The notes under the pieces were generated by a model. It was not told the origin of the DNA and searched no databases. It worked only from the letters and a program-made list of their open reading frames with translations. 64,000 nucleotides of DNA from Pseudoneurospora amorphoporcata (Eukaryota; Ascomycota; Sordariomycetes; Sordariales; Sordariaceae): positions 1 to 64,000 of the forward strand of contig MU859173.1 in NCBI GenBank assembly GCA_033297205.1, in the 5' to 3' direction. A program made the translations under genes and the position numbers. Shown here in pieces: positions 26,725 to 37,600 of the stretch; the stretch's first letter is position 1, and each line of letters opens with the position of its first letter.

Positions 26725-27010
26725 ACTGAATGTCGCCGCGCGCGGGTCCTTCTTGAAGGGTTGGACCCTGAGGAGGTGATGGCCCTGGCGCGTGCATTCT
26801 GGCGAGGCAGTGGCAATCTGCTCCACCGGTGGTCCTGTCGATGCCCTTGTTGGTGCGGAACTGGTGGCTGAATGTCGCCGCGTACAGGTCCCTCTGGGGG
26901 AACTGGGACCGGGTGGTGGTCTTCTAGACTCCAAAGTCCTCTTGGACTTTGTCGATGCTCCTGTCGGTGCGGAATTGGGACCGGGTGGTCTTCTAGACTC
27001 CAGAGTTCTC
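26725..27010. repeat. Short GC-rich imperfect repeats
   Basis: Several imperfect direct repeats are interleaved. CTGAATGTCGCCGCG occurs at 26726-26740 and 26868-26882. A 28-nt unit beginning GTCGATGC occurs at 26837 and 26951. A unit beginning GGGACCGGGTGG occurs near 26905 and 26977. On the minus strand they translate as a Pro/Thr/Ser-rich repetitive peptide, but no complete gene could be built. Confidence 0.6.
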
Positions 27011-27235
27011 TCTGGGCAAGGCATCTTGGTTGGTAGGGGTCTGACTATAGCCTGAGGCTGGGTGTTGGATGTCGCACCGCCACCAGAAGACTGATCGGAT
27101 GGTGTCTTCTGGCAGCGACTGTAGTTACCTTGCTGACCTGGGTAGGAGTCTACCGTAGCGGGAATATGAGGAAGGCACCAAGGCTTGAGGGGGGGTTGCA
27201 AGGGTTGGCTCAAATCTTAGGAAAGATAATAGGCT

Positions 27236-27735
27236 AAGCCTTGTTGTGAGAACCAGCACTGTTGGCTGAGGGAGGCCTCTGATTGGTCGAATTTAGGTGC
27301 AAAAAGGTAAAAGCTGAAGACCCCTATAAGTACCTTCTAAAGGTCCTTATAAGGGTCTTTCTAATAACCTTTTTAGTGGTGCTCGGGTCTTCCTCGGGGT
27401 ATTAGATTTTGGCTTCAAAGTCCGGATGAGGGTATTTATACTTCCGCGCGCGAAACTTTTCGCGTAAAGGGAAAAAAGCTATTACCAATTGGAATCGAAT
27501 TGACAATCCCAAGGGTGAGAGCGACGACAAGAACCATTGAGCCACTGGCCCAGATGATTGAAAGCGGCCTTCGATCTTTCCTCTTATATAGGGTGGTGGA
27601 GTTCTGACGGGAAATGAACTTGGGAAAGAATTATTTAGCGACCGTTTATAGCGCACCCAAATCCGACCAATCAAAGGCCTCCCTTGAGTAATAAGGCTGG
27701 TCAATTCAACAGTGCTGGGCCGTACAACAAGGCTT
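27236..27735. mobile_element. 500-bp element with long imperfect terminal inverted repeats
   Basis: The left arm (27236-27300) and right arm (27653-27735) are inverted copies that share AAGCCTTGTTGT, CCAGCACTGTTG, GGGAGGCCT and TGATTGGTCG, with one insertion in the right arm. Most substitutions between arms are transitions, as expected if repeat-induced point mutation acted on the copies. The interior has no long reading frame. This is best read as a non-autonomous DNA transposon; no convincing target-site duplication was found. Confidence 0.65.
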
Positions 27736-27832
27736 GTTAAATTCGCAACCCTTAACCTGTCCCTTTAAGGCTTGTTGCCCTGGGGTTTTTCCCGCTATGG
27801 TACTGTGTGTGTTAGCGGTTAACAAGTAGGAA

Positions 27833-28351
27833 TCAATTCATGTACACAGAGTCAGGACTCACTGCTATATTGGTTGAAGTGGGCACTCTCCTACCCGGGC
27901 CCGCAATGTCAACATACATCGAGGGGCTCTTCCGGGACTGGTTCAGTCCGAATTGGTGGTGAATTGGCCCGCCGTGTTGCCTCGTCATCTTCTCAGCCGG
28001 TAAACCCTTTTGAGAAGACCAGCTCGCAGGTTCTGGTGGTGCCTGCGCGGGCGCGGACATGCTGAAGAATCTACCGAGCCTGTCTGCCGTGGATCCGAAG
28101 TAACGGATAGGGGTATTTGAATCGGCATTATGGCCTGGCGGCTACAGAGAGCACTGTTGGGTGTGCTCATGAACTGGCCGGGGAAAGCGAAAGCGCACTG
28201 TCGAAGTAGCCCAGCAAACCGGGAACTCAAGCCGGTTGCCAGCTCCTCCCCGGAGGGCGTTCTTCCTTGGCGGACGGACTTTCTTGTTGGGCCAAGCGAA
28301 CTTGATCTTCTTGAAGGGCTTGGTGATGCCACGGGTGATGAACCTCTTCAT
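27833..28351 (-). other. Possible coding exons, unassigned
   Basis: A frame starting with ATG at 28351 opens with a Lys/Arg/Phe-rich stretch (MKRFITRGITKPFKK) using C-ending codons like real genes of this genome, but runs only 69 codons. A second frame (28042-27833) is followed by a good GTGAGT donor and a CTAAC...CAG acceptor near 27797. I could not connect them into one model or recognise a family. Confidence 0.25.
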
Positions 28352-28655
28352 GAAGCAGATAGTTCAGGGTCATAAGGGTTCCGACTAGCGCACCTCGCCG
28401 CCTTCATCCTACTGTAGTTGGAGTTCTGTGGCGGGTTTGGCGTGCCGTGTCCCGCTGACGCGTTGCCGCCATACAACACGAGGAATTCGCTGGTCGTCAC
28501 CGATCCAACTACTAGTCTGACCGTCGGTGGTCATGGTGATGGTGATGTGGGGACTTGACCCGCCGTTCGTCTTGAAGAACTTCTCGTCCCTAGGTAGTTC
28601 GGAGTATCAGCGTCCACTCAGCCTTGGTCATCAAAGGAGTGTGAACTTACTCTTG

Positions 28656-28961
28656 GCCGTCCATGTTGACAATGGCGTTCTCGGCATCAACGTCACAGTC
28701 ATCGGTCCTGTCCTGTAGGGGCCCGTTCTCCTAGCGCAGCTGTAGCACAGAAAACGCTTTTCTCTCTTCCTGTACGTGCGCCGCATTTCCAAGTCCAAGA
28801 CGGCAAGCTTTGCAGACCAGGGGCAGTGGCTGTGGGTGTGGCCGTGACCGTGGCCAGTGATGCTGCGCGTGGTGCCGTCCATGTTGGAAATGGCGTTCTC
28901 GGCATCAGCATTGTTGGCGTAGCGAACGAAGGCGAAGCATCTCCATAAGCATGCCACCAAG
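28656..28961 (-). pseudogene. Decayed RNA-recognition-motif fragment with internal duplication
   Basis: On the minus strand, RCFAFVRY followed by ANNADAENAISNMDG strongly resembles RNP1 and the following helix of an RRM, with Cys where RNP1 normally has Gly. The upstream part of the domain, including RNP2, cannot be found in any frame. A 33-bp segment coding for DAENAI-x-NMDG is present twice, at 28874-28906 and 28656-28688, in different contexts. The second copy runs into a GTAAGT donor, and splicing to an acceptor near 28592 would open another frame of about 58 codons. A divergent spliced gene is an alternative, but no start and no full domain could be assembled, so I call it a relic. Confidence 0.4.
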
Positions 28962-30613
28962 CCAAGGGAGAAGCTTCTTGGCGCAATGGTCAGTGTAAAC
29001 TGAGGCCATGCTGATCGTTATCTTCTTGCTCAGCCGCGCCCGCGCGAGCGGAAGCATTAGCACCCAGTTGATGCTGCTCACGAGGAGACGCGGCGACCGG
29101 GAGGGTCGAGCTTTGGTGGGATAAGAGTCAGCAATGAGCACGTTCTGAGATGGAGTCCAGCATCTTGAGGGTATGCTCGGTTCAGGGAACGCAGGGTAAT
29201 GGGAGCGTGTGTGATTTGGGTAATGGTAGTAGATAGGTACCAACCTAGAGGTAGCTAAGGTACCTTGGAGGTGAGTCTGGTCTAAATTTTGGGTGGGTAT
29301 GAGAGAAAAAGAAAGATGCAAAACGAGAAGGAGCGGGAAAGGGATAAGTAGCCGAAATGAGTGATAAAAGTTTCATATTCCCGTGACCGATGAAGGTGAG
29401 AATGAAGTACCTCTAGGCGGGGTAGAATCGAAAAGAATCACCTTTCGCGTACCTTATGAAACGGGGCAGTGGTCAAAAGTAGAGGCTACAGGTAGACATT
29501 TGCCCAATCGTGTCGCTCTCAGGCACCCGTGACCTCAAATACCTGCGGCCTTCTGAAAGACTGACACTCATAGCCACATAGCCACACAGACTGGGGCGGC
29601 TCAACAAAACGGGGAGACAGAGCCTCAACGAACACTCACGACGACCAGGCACTCAACCAGGCAACCACCACCAGCCACATGAGTGAGTGTACGTCCTTCC
29701 ATCCTTCCGTTGTACCCCTCCTCCTCTTTGACGCCTCCCCTCTTTCCTCCCTCATTCCCCTTTCATCCTTCCTTCCACCCCTCCTTCCATAGAAGGTACC
29801 TATTTTCCCTCCCTGTTCGTTCACCTTTCTCTTCTTCGGTCCCGACTTCTCTTTTCGCTGCCCCAATTTTGCAATTCGCTTGCCGTGCGTTCGGAGGTTG
29901 TCGTTATTTTGTGCTATCTGGTTTTCGTTTGATGGTGGCGGTCCGAGACTGGATGGAAGCACGCTTGTTGGACACTCGATTCTGTTGAAGTGATCAAGGG
30001 TATAATGCACACTCTGAGCTCTGATAACGCAGTGCCTCCTTTTTAGCAAGCCGTGTTTGCCATTACCTATTCGAATTCGCCTGTGTCAATTTGTCTGCTG
30101 GTGGTCTTGCCCACAATATGTCATGATGTTGTGACTTGTGAAATCCGTCAACTAATGGTATCGGCCGTTCCTTGAACCAGGCCCATCTCTCGGTTGGCGT
30201 CTTTTCACCATCGCAAGTGTTCGTAGCTCCAAAACTGAGTGTCGCGGCTCAAGATTTGGAGGGCCAGGCAAGGCTCCATTTGTCAAAATGTCGGGGAGCA
30301 ATGCATGGAAATAGTCGTAGACACAAGCATCGAAGCTCATCAGGAATGAACATGAAGGAGACGTGTGTCATACATGGACCTTGGGTGTTTCCTTCAAGGA
30401 GGTCATCACCTTCCACATGTTATTTACAACCGTTGGCATGCATCATGCATCCGTTGGAAACAGGCAATTCTTCTTGCAGCCGGCAAGCCGCCTACATCAG
30501 AGCACATGCATCAAGTACCAAACAAGTGTACCACACCTCAACAGCTTCTTCCACAACCTTATTCTTCCGAAGGCGAGACGATTGCGAGCGTCCAGGACAG
30601 CAAGTCCTCTGAG

Positions 30614-31447
30614 CTACCGAGACCAGCCAGCAACAATCTTTGCAATCCAATGCTTGATCGCATGTTTCCGACGCAGATCCGAAGACAAGACCTTGGTCAT
30701 CGCCGTTCCATCTTGGAAGCGACGTTTGTGCTCCCTCTCGTACTTCTCGGCCTCCTCCCTCTCGTGCTTCTCCTGCTCCTCCATGGCTACAAGCTATCCT
30801 TCCCTCTGTTCAAAACTAGTGTCCGTCCTCTTCTTCCAGGTTCCCGCAGCGAACAGACCCTAGAGGCCCGATCGAGGTCGAGCTGCCTTGGTGCCTCGGA
30901 AGAGGATTGCCACAAGGCACTCAGGAGGCCTTGTCGTATCTGCTAACACACAGAATCAGCCTATTTTCTTCAATTGAGGACGAACTGAACTGGAATCAAA
31001 CTTACGTACCTCTGCCTCTTCGGCTTGCTGGCCTTCTTTTGCGCGGGTGAAGCGCCTCTTGGCTGGGATACCCGAAGGGAAGTTTGAGCGGGAAACAGGA
31101 AAGCGACTGGACTAGTAGGCTGAACGGGGCCCTAGGTAGCAAGCTGTGCCCTGGGATGGGTCAGTTGCTGCACGGCAAAGTGTTTCGAGACGTGCGACGC
31201 GGGGGAAGATGGCGGGGCTGAAGACACTGGCACGGCAGGCGTCCAAGAATGACTGTGTCATAAGGAAGATGGCACATACGTGAATGAAGGGGCTCGAGCA
31301 AGGCTCTTGTTGAGCTCTGTGGTTGCTTCTCTTGTTGTTGCTGTGATGATTGTGGTTGTGATGGTTGTGGTTGATGCACGGTAATGGTGATTGGTGGCGG
31401 TGATGGTGATGGTAGAAGATGGAGAAAACGATGGAGAAAAAGAACAT
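30614..31447 (-). CDS. Putative small hypothetical protein (three-exon model)
   Basis: A model with exons 31447-31280, 31111-31010 and 30793-30614 keeps one frame and yields 149 residues. The donors are GTATGT and GTACGT. The first exon codes for a hydrophobic start and a His/Asn-rich stretch, the second for a basic segment (AKRRFTRAKEGQQAEEAE), the third for a highly charged, probably helical segment rich in Glu, Lys and Arg. Codon bias in the second and third exons is like that of established genes here. No family is recognised, the acceptors are not strong, and the first exon is the least secure part. Confidence 0.33.
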
Positions 31448-32028
31448 CAAGAGAGGATTAGGACGAGGGGTGTCGGAGGGTTAAGTAGCCTTCAAGGCCC
31501 GTTTGTTCCTGTTCAGTGTACTCAGGGGGGTGGCTACCTGATTCTAATGACCAACCAAATCCAGTCTTCCCAGCAGTCAACCGCTCGAGGAAGACAATTT
31601 GGAAAAATCTCACGGAAGGAGCAGGAGCACCTGGAAGGCAGCTCGATCTTCAGAGTCTGGCTCTCCCCAATGGAATCTCCAAGCAGAAAAAACGGGTACG
31701 TACCCCCCAGTGTCTGCCCCTCTCCCCCTCGCCGGTCATGTACTAGTTATCTCTCCGGAAGGCATTTTGCAAACTCTTATCGAGGAAGGAGCAGAAGCAG
31801 GCACTCACCGAGTCCCATTCCCTTCTCATACAAGCACCTTGGTACATCTACCCTCGGGCATGGAAGGAAGGGCACGTACCCCCGAGGCCCCAGTGCCCGC
31901 AGTACCCCGTGGTGTGTCCCCCCCAGCGCCCAGTCTCCTGTCCCGCTCTCTGCCGCTCCCTAGGTGCCCTGCCCTTCGTGGTATATGTACCAGATCTTTG
32001 TATTACCGTTTCAACAAACAACCCAACA

Positions 32029-32192
32029 GCACGGTTGGCGCAGTGGTATAACGCGTGCACTTCAGAACTTTGTATTGCTGAGGGCCCTGGCAACCCCGAG
32101 GACGCAAGTTCGAACGAGGCAAAGCCGGTGGTGGCACACCGGCAGTACAAACAATGTGGTGCGAGACCCGGGTTCGAATCCCGGACTGTGCA
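32029..32192 (+). tRNA. Intron-containing tRNA, apparent anticodon CAG, class I fold
   Basis: Exons 32029-32066 and 32158-32192 join into a 73-nt cloverleaf. The acceptor stem GCACGGT pairs with ACTGTGC (one G-U) and is followed by discriminator A. The D arm has A14, G15, G18, G19 and A21. The anticodon stem TGCAC pairs with GTGCG and the loop begins TTCAGA, giving anticodon CAG. The variable loop is AGAC, allowing the G15-C48 pair, and the T arm CCGGG-TTCGAAT-CCCGG is perfect. The intron, about 32067-32157 (91 nt), starts after position 37 as in other nuclear tRNAs. It is itself folded: TTTGTA pairs with TACAAA, and GCCGGTG with CACCGGC around a six-base loop. A-box and B-box sequences are present. 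CAG would decode leucine CUG, yet leucine tRNAs normally have a long variable arm, so identity is uncertain. Confidence 0.75.
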
Positions 32193-32197
32193 ATACC

Positions 32198-32203
32198 TTT
32201 TTT
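32198..32203 (+). terminator. RNA polymerase III terminator of the tRNA gene
   Basis: A run of six T begins six bases after the discriminator base, with a second T run shortly after (around 32210). This is the standard pol III stop signal. Confidence 0.75.
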
Positions 32204-34697
32204 CCCACTTTTTTTATAATTCTTTTTGTGGTTTTGGACTTGTCTTTTGTTTTGGTTGTGTTGTATGATGGGTGGTCTTGAGGCTGTCGTGGGTGTCACT
32301 CTGTTAGCTGTTGTGCCGGGCTGCTATGCTACCCCGGGCTTGGTCCAGACTTCCCTCTGTTTCTCTTGTGGGCCACTTCTTGAGTCAGGAGGGGCACTTG
32401 TCAAGGGAGTTTGCTGCGGTGTCCAATACTGGATGGCAAGTGTACCAGTCCGTGACAATTGGAGTGGACGATGGTCGGAAGGCGAGATTATCTCTATATC
32501 TTCGCGGGTTAAATGAGAGCTTTTAGACTTCAAGACTTAATTAGCTACCTCCTTTCCTGCTTTATCTTCACACTTACCTTCTGTCTCACAGAAACGTTTG
32601 ACCTAGGTGCCCTTGGTCTGTTGACCATATTATGACACCAGGTGGGAACATCCAATGGTGCAATGTACTGTCCCAAATCTCACGCATCGACAAGGGAAGT
32701 GAAGGTGTCAAAGGCTTCTTGTCTGTCAAGTGTCACCGACGATAATAACAAAGAAAAGGAAGCCCATTGTGCATCTGCTACTTCATAAACGCGGAAGGAT
32801 GAAGCAAGCAAGGACTCCTACGGAGAACACCGAAATCGAAAAGGAGGACCGAACCTCCAACTAGGAAGTTTGTCTTAATATCCGATTTACCATTCATTCA
32901 TTCATTACCTGCTGGACAACCTACACAGTACACACGTGGTTCGTGGACTACTTGAAGAAGGCAAGTCGACGAAATAAGTACCAAAGCAGTGTCTTGTTCA
33001 GATATGTGATGGATGGGAACTCATGGAGATGAGTCAGATGACAAAGATCAAGCCATGTCCACGGGCCCCGTCCTAGGAACCTAACTCAAGCGATTTAGTT
33101 TCGAGTCTAGAGCTACATACCTAATGGATTCTACTACATCTTTCCCTTCCTGTTGGTTGGGTGGTTGAGTATCGAATACCTTCCATAGTAATATTCCAAT
33201 ATTAAAAGCTAATGAGAAATATGACTTCCCTAGACTCCGACGAAAGCTCTTTCTTCTAATTAGTCTAGGATTAAATTATATAACGGAAGCGGAGAGGGGA
33301 GAGGAAAACCGGTATGGGCAACCGTGCCCCCAAACAAGTTAGTACCCGAGAAGAAAGTGTCCGCACAGTGAATGGGCGCCAAAAGGTCTGGGCGGCTGGC
33401 GAACTTGAACAGAAGATGCCAGGTGGCGATCCCGCGATGGCAATGGGGTGATAATGGGGTGGTAATGCGGGCACCTGCAGTGAATGAGAAACAACAAGAC
33501 AAAGGCTATCATGGTCAGTCGGTGTTTGGAGGACATGGACATGGACTGGACCTGAGGCAAAACGTCGGTCAGCCTGTGGCAGGGGCAGCTAGCTGGAAAT
33601 CAGATAACTTGCCTACTACCTATGGAATCTTGGCGATGCTACTTCAGGTTGACCTTTTCATATTTTTTTTTTCTGGAGTTAGTTGAGGCTTTGGTTCCGT
33701 AGGGAGGTATGTGCGCTTTTGTGGCGTTGGATATTGAATATCTCTAGATAATAAACTTGAATTGGGGTTAGTTAAGTGACATAGGAGAGGACTCAGAGGA
33801 GGGAGAGAGAAAGCGCCTCGCTGTATGGTTTTTTCTCGTTCGGGCATTACATCAGCGACTATACATCTTAGAGGTAGGTACCTGTCATTCTGTTTCGAGG
33901 TCACAATCAACGGAATTCAAGATACCTTACCTATACCAGAAACCACAGAGAAATAATTTCCTACCTAATCACCTTGCACTCATCGCATATCGCAAAACTT
34001 GGATACCTTACCTACCTAGTCCTGATTAGGTAAGGTACCTTGGGTATCTTTATGTTGCTTTCAAGTGTCCCTCCGTAGCGTCAGTTTGCTCCATACCTAC
34101 CCTAGACATCAGGCCATCCATCCATCGATGATTTAGTTAGTTACCTAGTTGGTAGTCTGGTGTTGAGAGCCACTTCGGCTACCTAAGGTACCTTAGGAAC
34201 CACGATTAAAGGAGCATATTTGTACCTACCTACCTTAGCTTACCTTACCGTTATTATATGCTTTTCGAGAGTACCTTATTACACCGGTTCACGACTATGA
34301 TCAATCAGCTATCTGGGCGAGAAAAGAAATTCCTATGCCATGTTCATTACATGTAAGTAAACTTGACAGCTGAATGTATTCTACATCTAATCTGTTGGTT
34401 GTCTGGTACCTACCTAAAATGACCAATTCAAATTCCGCTAAAACGCCGTATGCCAACCGAAGCCCAGGAGAGTACCTTATCTCTCTCTCCCATGTGCTAA
34501 TATGCTTGCTTCTATCTATACAGTATACACCCATACTCCAAAGTGATACTCCGTAGATCATGATACTCTAAACAATGATTGATGCATTCAACCATACCGA
34601 TTGCCGGTTGATAATTTGCCCTGTCCTTCGCTTGCCGTGCACAGTGAGTGTACTTTCCTCCAACATGGCCTCCTCATTTGGAGAACTTAAACACATC
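32204..34697. other. Intergenic region between tRNA and sirtuin genes
   Basis: No gene is supported. The right half (33870-34410) is dense in TAGGTAC/ACCTACC motifs, including inverted pairs near 34010-34040 and 34180-34200. The sirtuin 3' untranslated region must lie at the right end. Confidence 0.5.
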
Positions 34698-37600
34698 CTA
34701 AGCGCTCCCTCGCATTGAACTCAACATCATGGCCGCCTCCTGCCTCAGCTGTTCCTCAGCCGACCAACCCGGCGGCGGCCAACAACCTGGTGCTTGTCCC
34801 TGTGCCTGTGCCTGTCCCTGTCCAGCACCCGGTCCTGACCCCTGCCCTTCCGTCGTCTGCCCCAAAGTCCCAGACCCCATTCCGACAGCCTGCTGTTGCC
34901 CCTCTTGTTCGTGCGGCGGCCCCTGCAGCCTTATCTCCTCCAGCCTCTGCTGCTGCCAAGCTTGAAAAGGAGTATAAAACCTCGCCGGAACGCCCCTAGC
35001 GGGCAGGATTGTCGAGAATGGCAATGGAGGTTGTACAGCAGCGCCTTGGACGGCTAGCTGAGCAAGGGCTGCTGCGCTGAGGTCGCCCCCCATGGGTACA
35101 GGTAAGCGTTGGCGGACGCGGCGGGCGGCTTCGATCCAGGGGTCGTCGTCTACTTCGGGTTCCAAGGCTTCGGCTTCGGGTGCGGGTGCGGATACGGATA
35201 TGGGTGAGGGCTCTGGGATGCCTAGACCCATACTCTGTTGCTGTGTCTGCTCCGGTTCTGGTTCCTGTTCCTGATCATGGGAGGGCCGCTTTTGCGCTTC
35301 CATGCATGGCCGGAAAAACATGTCGAGGGCGGTGGTACTCCAATACCTAATTGGGTAGTCCGCTGGTGGTAGGGGCACGGCTTGCTGATACTGAGACTGA
35401 GATTGGGGGGGCTGTTGCTGTTGATCCCCCCACCGAGGAGGGAAACTAAAATGCGAAGCTAGCGGGTCCGAGTAGAAGAATGGGTTGCGGCCTGTGTATT
35501 GCGGCTGACCCTGTGTTGGGACCTGCTGTTGCTGATGTTGGCACTGGTCCACCGGTTGCTGACCCTGTTGCTCTTGGCCCGGTGGCTGGTTCTCCTGGTC
35601 GTTGTGTCCCTGTTGTTGATGCACTGAGCCCATCCTACCTCTTGGTCCGTTAAACCCAATCGGCGGGCTACCAACATTGGGACTCAACACGTTCTCTGAC
35701 AACGGTCCGGGTGTATCAAACTTGGGCTCCAACACCTGCAGCTTAAGCAAGTCATTGGCAGGCCCAGTCTTGGCTCTCTTCCTGGACCCCTTGCTGGTGG
35801 TTGAACTTCTGCGCGGGACGGTAGTCTGAGCATTGTTGAGATTCCTCATGTTCAGCGGCGGTAGCTGATGTTCGTTGACGGCTTTGTTTTGAGATGGCTG
35901 TGGACTGGAGGCGCGAGTGGAGGCGGCTGACTGCGTACCAGAAGCAAGCTCATGGTACCTAGCGATGAGCCGATCTGTCTCTTCGAAGCCGGCGTCATAT
36001 TTGTCAACGACCTCCACTGCAAGGTTGGCAAGAGGTGTGGGTGTGAAGATGGCGGTCGTATGGATCGCCGTATGAGGCGGGATGCTGGCCCCGCTGTTGG
36101 TTCGGTTACGAGGAGCTTTCGGTTTAGGTTCCGGTAGGGCTCGGTTCTTGGGTATCGTTGCTGGTGCTAAGGTTGGTGTCTGCTGCGGTGCCGGAGGCTG
36201 AGCAAGTTGAGGGGTCTTGGAGCGCGGACGCTGGGGTGCCTTGATGGGCATGTTAACCGGGACGGCAGTAGCATGAGGATGATGTGGTGGTGGGAGAGCG
36301 ATCTCTGTCCCATCCTTATCGAGAGAGACGCGGGTCTCGACACCCCGGATCATTTTCCATGTGACGTTCCGTTTTCGCTTGCGGGTCTTAACCGCAGCTG
36401 TAATGGAATCGGCTTCAACGTCTCCCTGAGTTTCGTCGCCTTGATCTGGAGGGTTGCCACCACCAGCGTCGTTGGCCGACACCTTGATGGATGGTTGGCT
36501 ATCCTCTTTAGGCTGGGGCTTCTTCCTCCCCGTCACTTTCGGTTTATCCTTCTCATCAAGAGACCTTGACTCGTGCGGGTTGGCAGTGACCTTCCTCCCC
36601 TTATTCCTCGACTTGTCCTTCACAGTCGTTTCAACCGGAACAGCAACACGAACAGGACCAGGCACCTGCTTCTCCCCTTCGCTGTGCAAATTCCTGATGA
36701 CTTCGAGACTACCCATAATTCTCCAAACCAGGTGTGCCGCGTTGTTCTTATGATCGCGTACAGACGCTGGCCGTTTTGCACCGGGGTTGAGTTTGGGCTC
36801 CCTCGGGGGTTTCGTTGGTCGTCTGGCAAGTGCCTTCAAAACAGGTAACGGGGGCGGCAGCATCTCTGTCTCGGCTGTTTCCACCAATTCCTGGTGATGT
36901 CTCATTTCCTCAGGAGTAACCTTGTGCGTCTTCAAGGCGCTTAGAGCCTCAATGGCAAGCTGGTCCTGAACGGTGCTAGCCGCCTCGACCAGTGCTTTCA
37001 GTCCCTTGTCATTGTCGCTCTCCCTCCTCCTCCTATTTGATGTTGGTGGCTTGTCGGTCTTGTCAGCCTGCTTTGGCTCTTGGGCCTTGTCCTTCTCGGC
37101 CTTGTCTTTTTCGGCAGCCTTCTCGCTGTTGTCGGTGGTCTTGTCAACTGCCTTGTCGGCCTTCTTCTTGCCAGTCTCCCCACCACCACTACTCTTGCGC
37201 GCCGCCTTGCTAGCCTTGGCCTTGTCTTCCTCCGGCAACACCGTACCAGGCGGCAACCACAGCGCAGGCTTTCTGTTCTGGAGATCTCCCACCCAAGCAT
37301 CGCAGTCCCATTGCACCCAAAAGTCCAGGACATCCGACCATACACTCTCAGGCGGCTTGGTGAAGTTGACAAAGACTACTTTTCCTCCCTTGTCATGCAC
37401 GGCCTTGGCGAACTCCTTTACCAACACCTTCAGCCCGTGGACTCGCATGCTGGTGCCGAGAATGAGAAGCATATCCGGTCCGAGAGATAGATCGTGCTGT
37501 ACCAGAGGACTAATCAGGTGAGCATGTGGATGTTCCTCGCCGTAGAGCACAATATCCGGGCGAAGCTTGCCCACTCCCAGCGCTCGTTTGCCTCGTTCTT

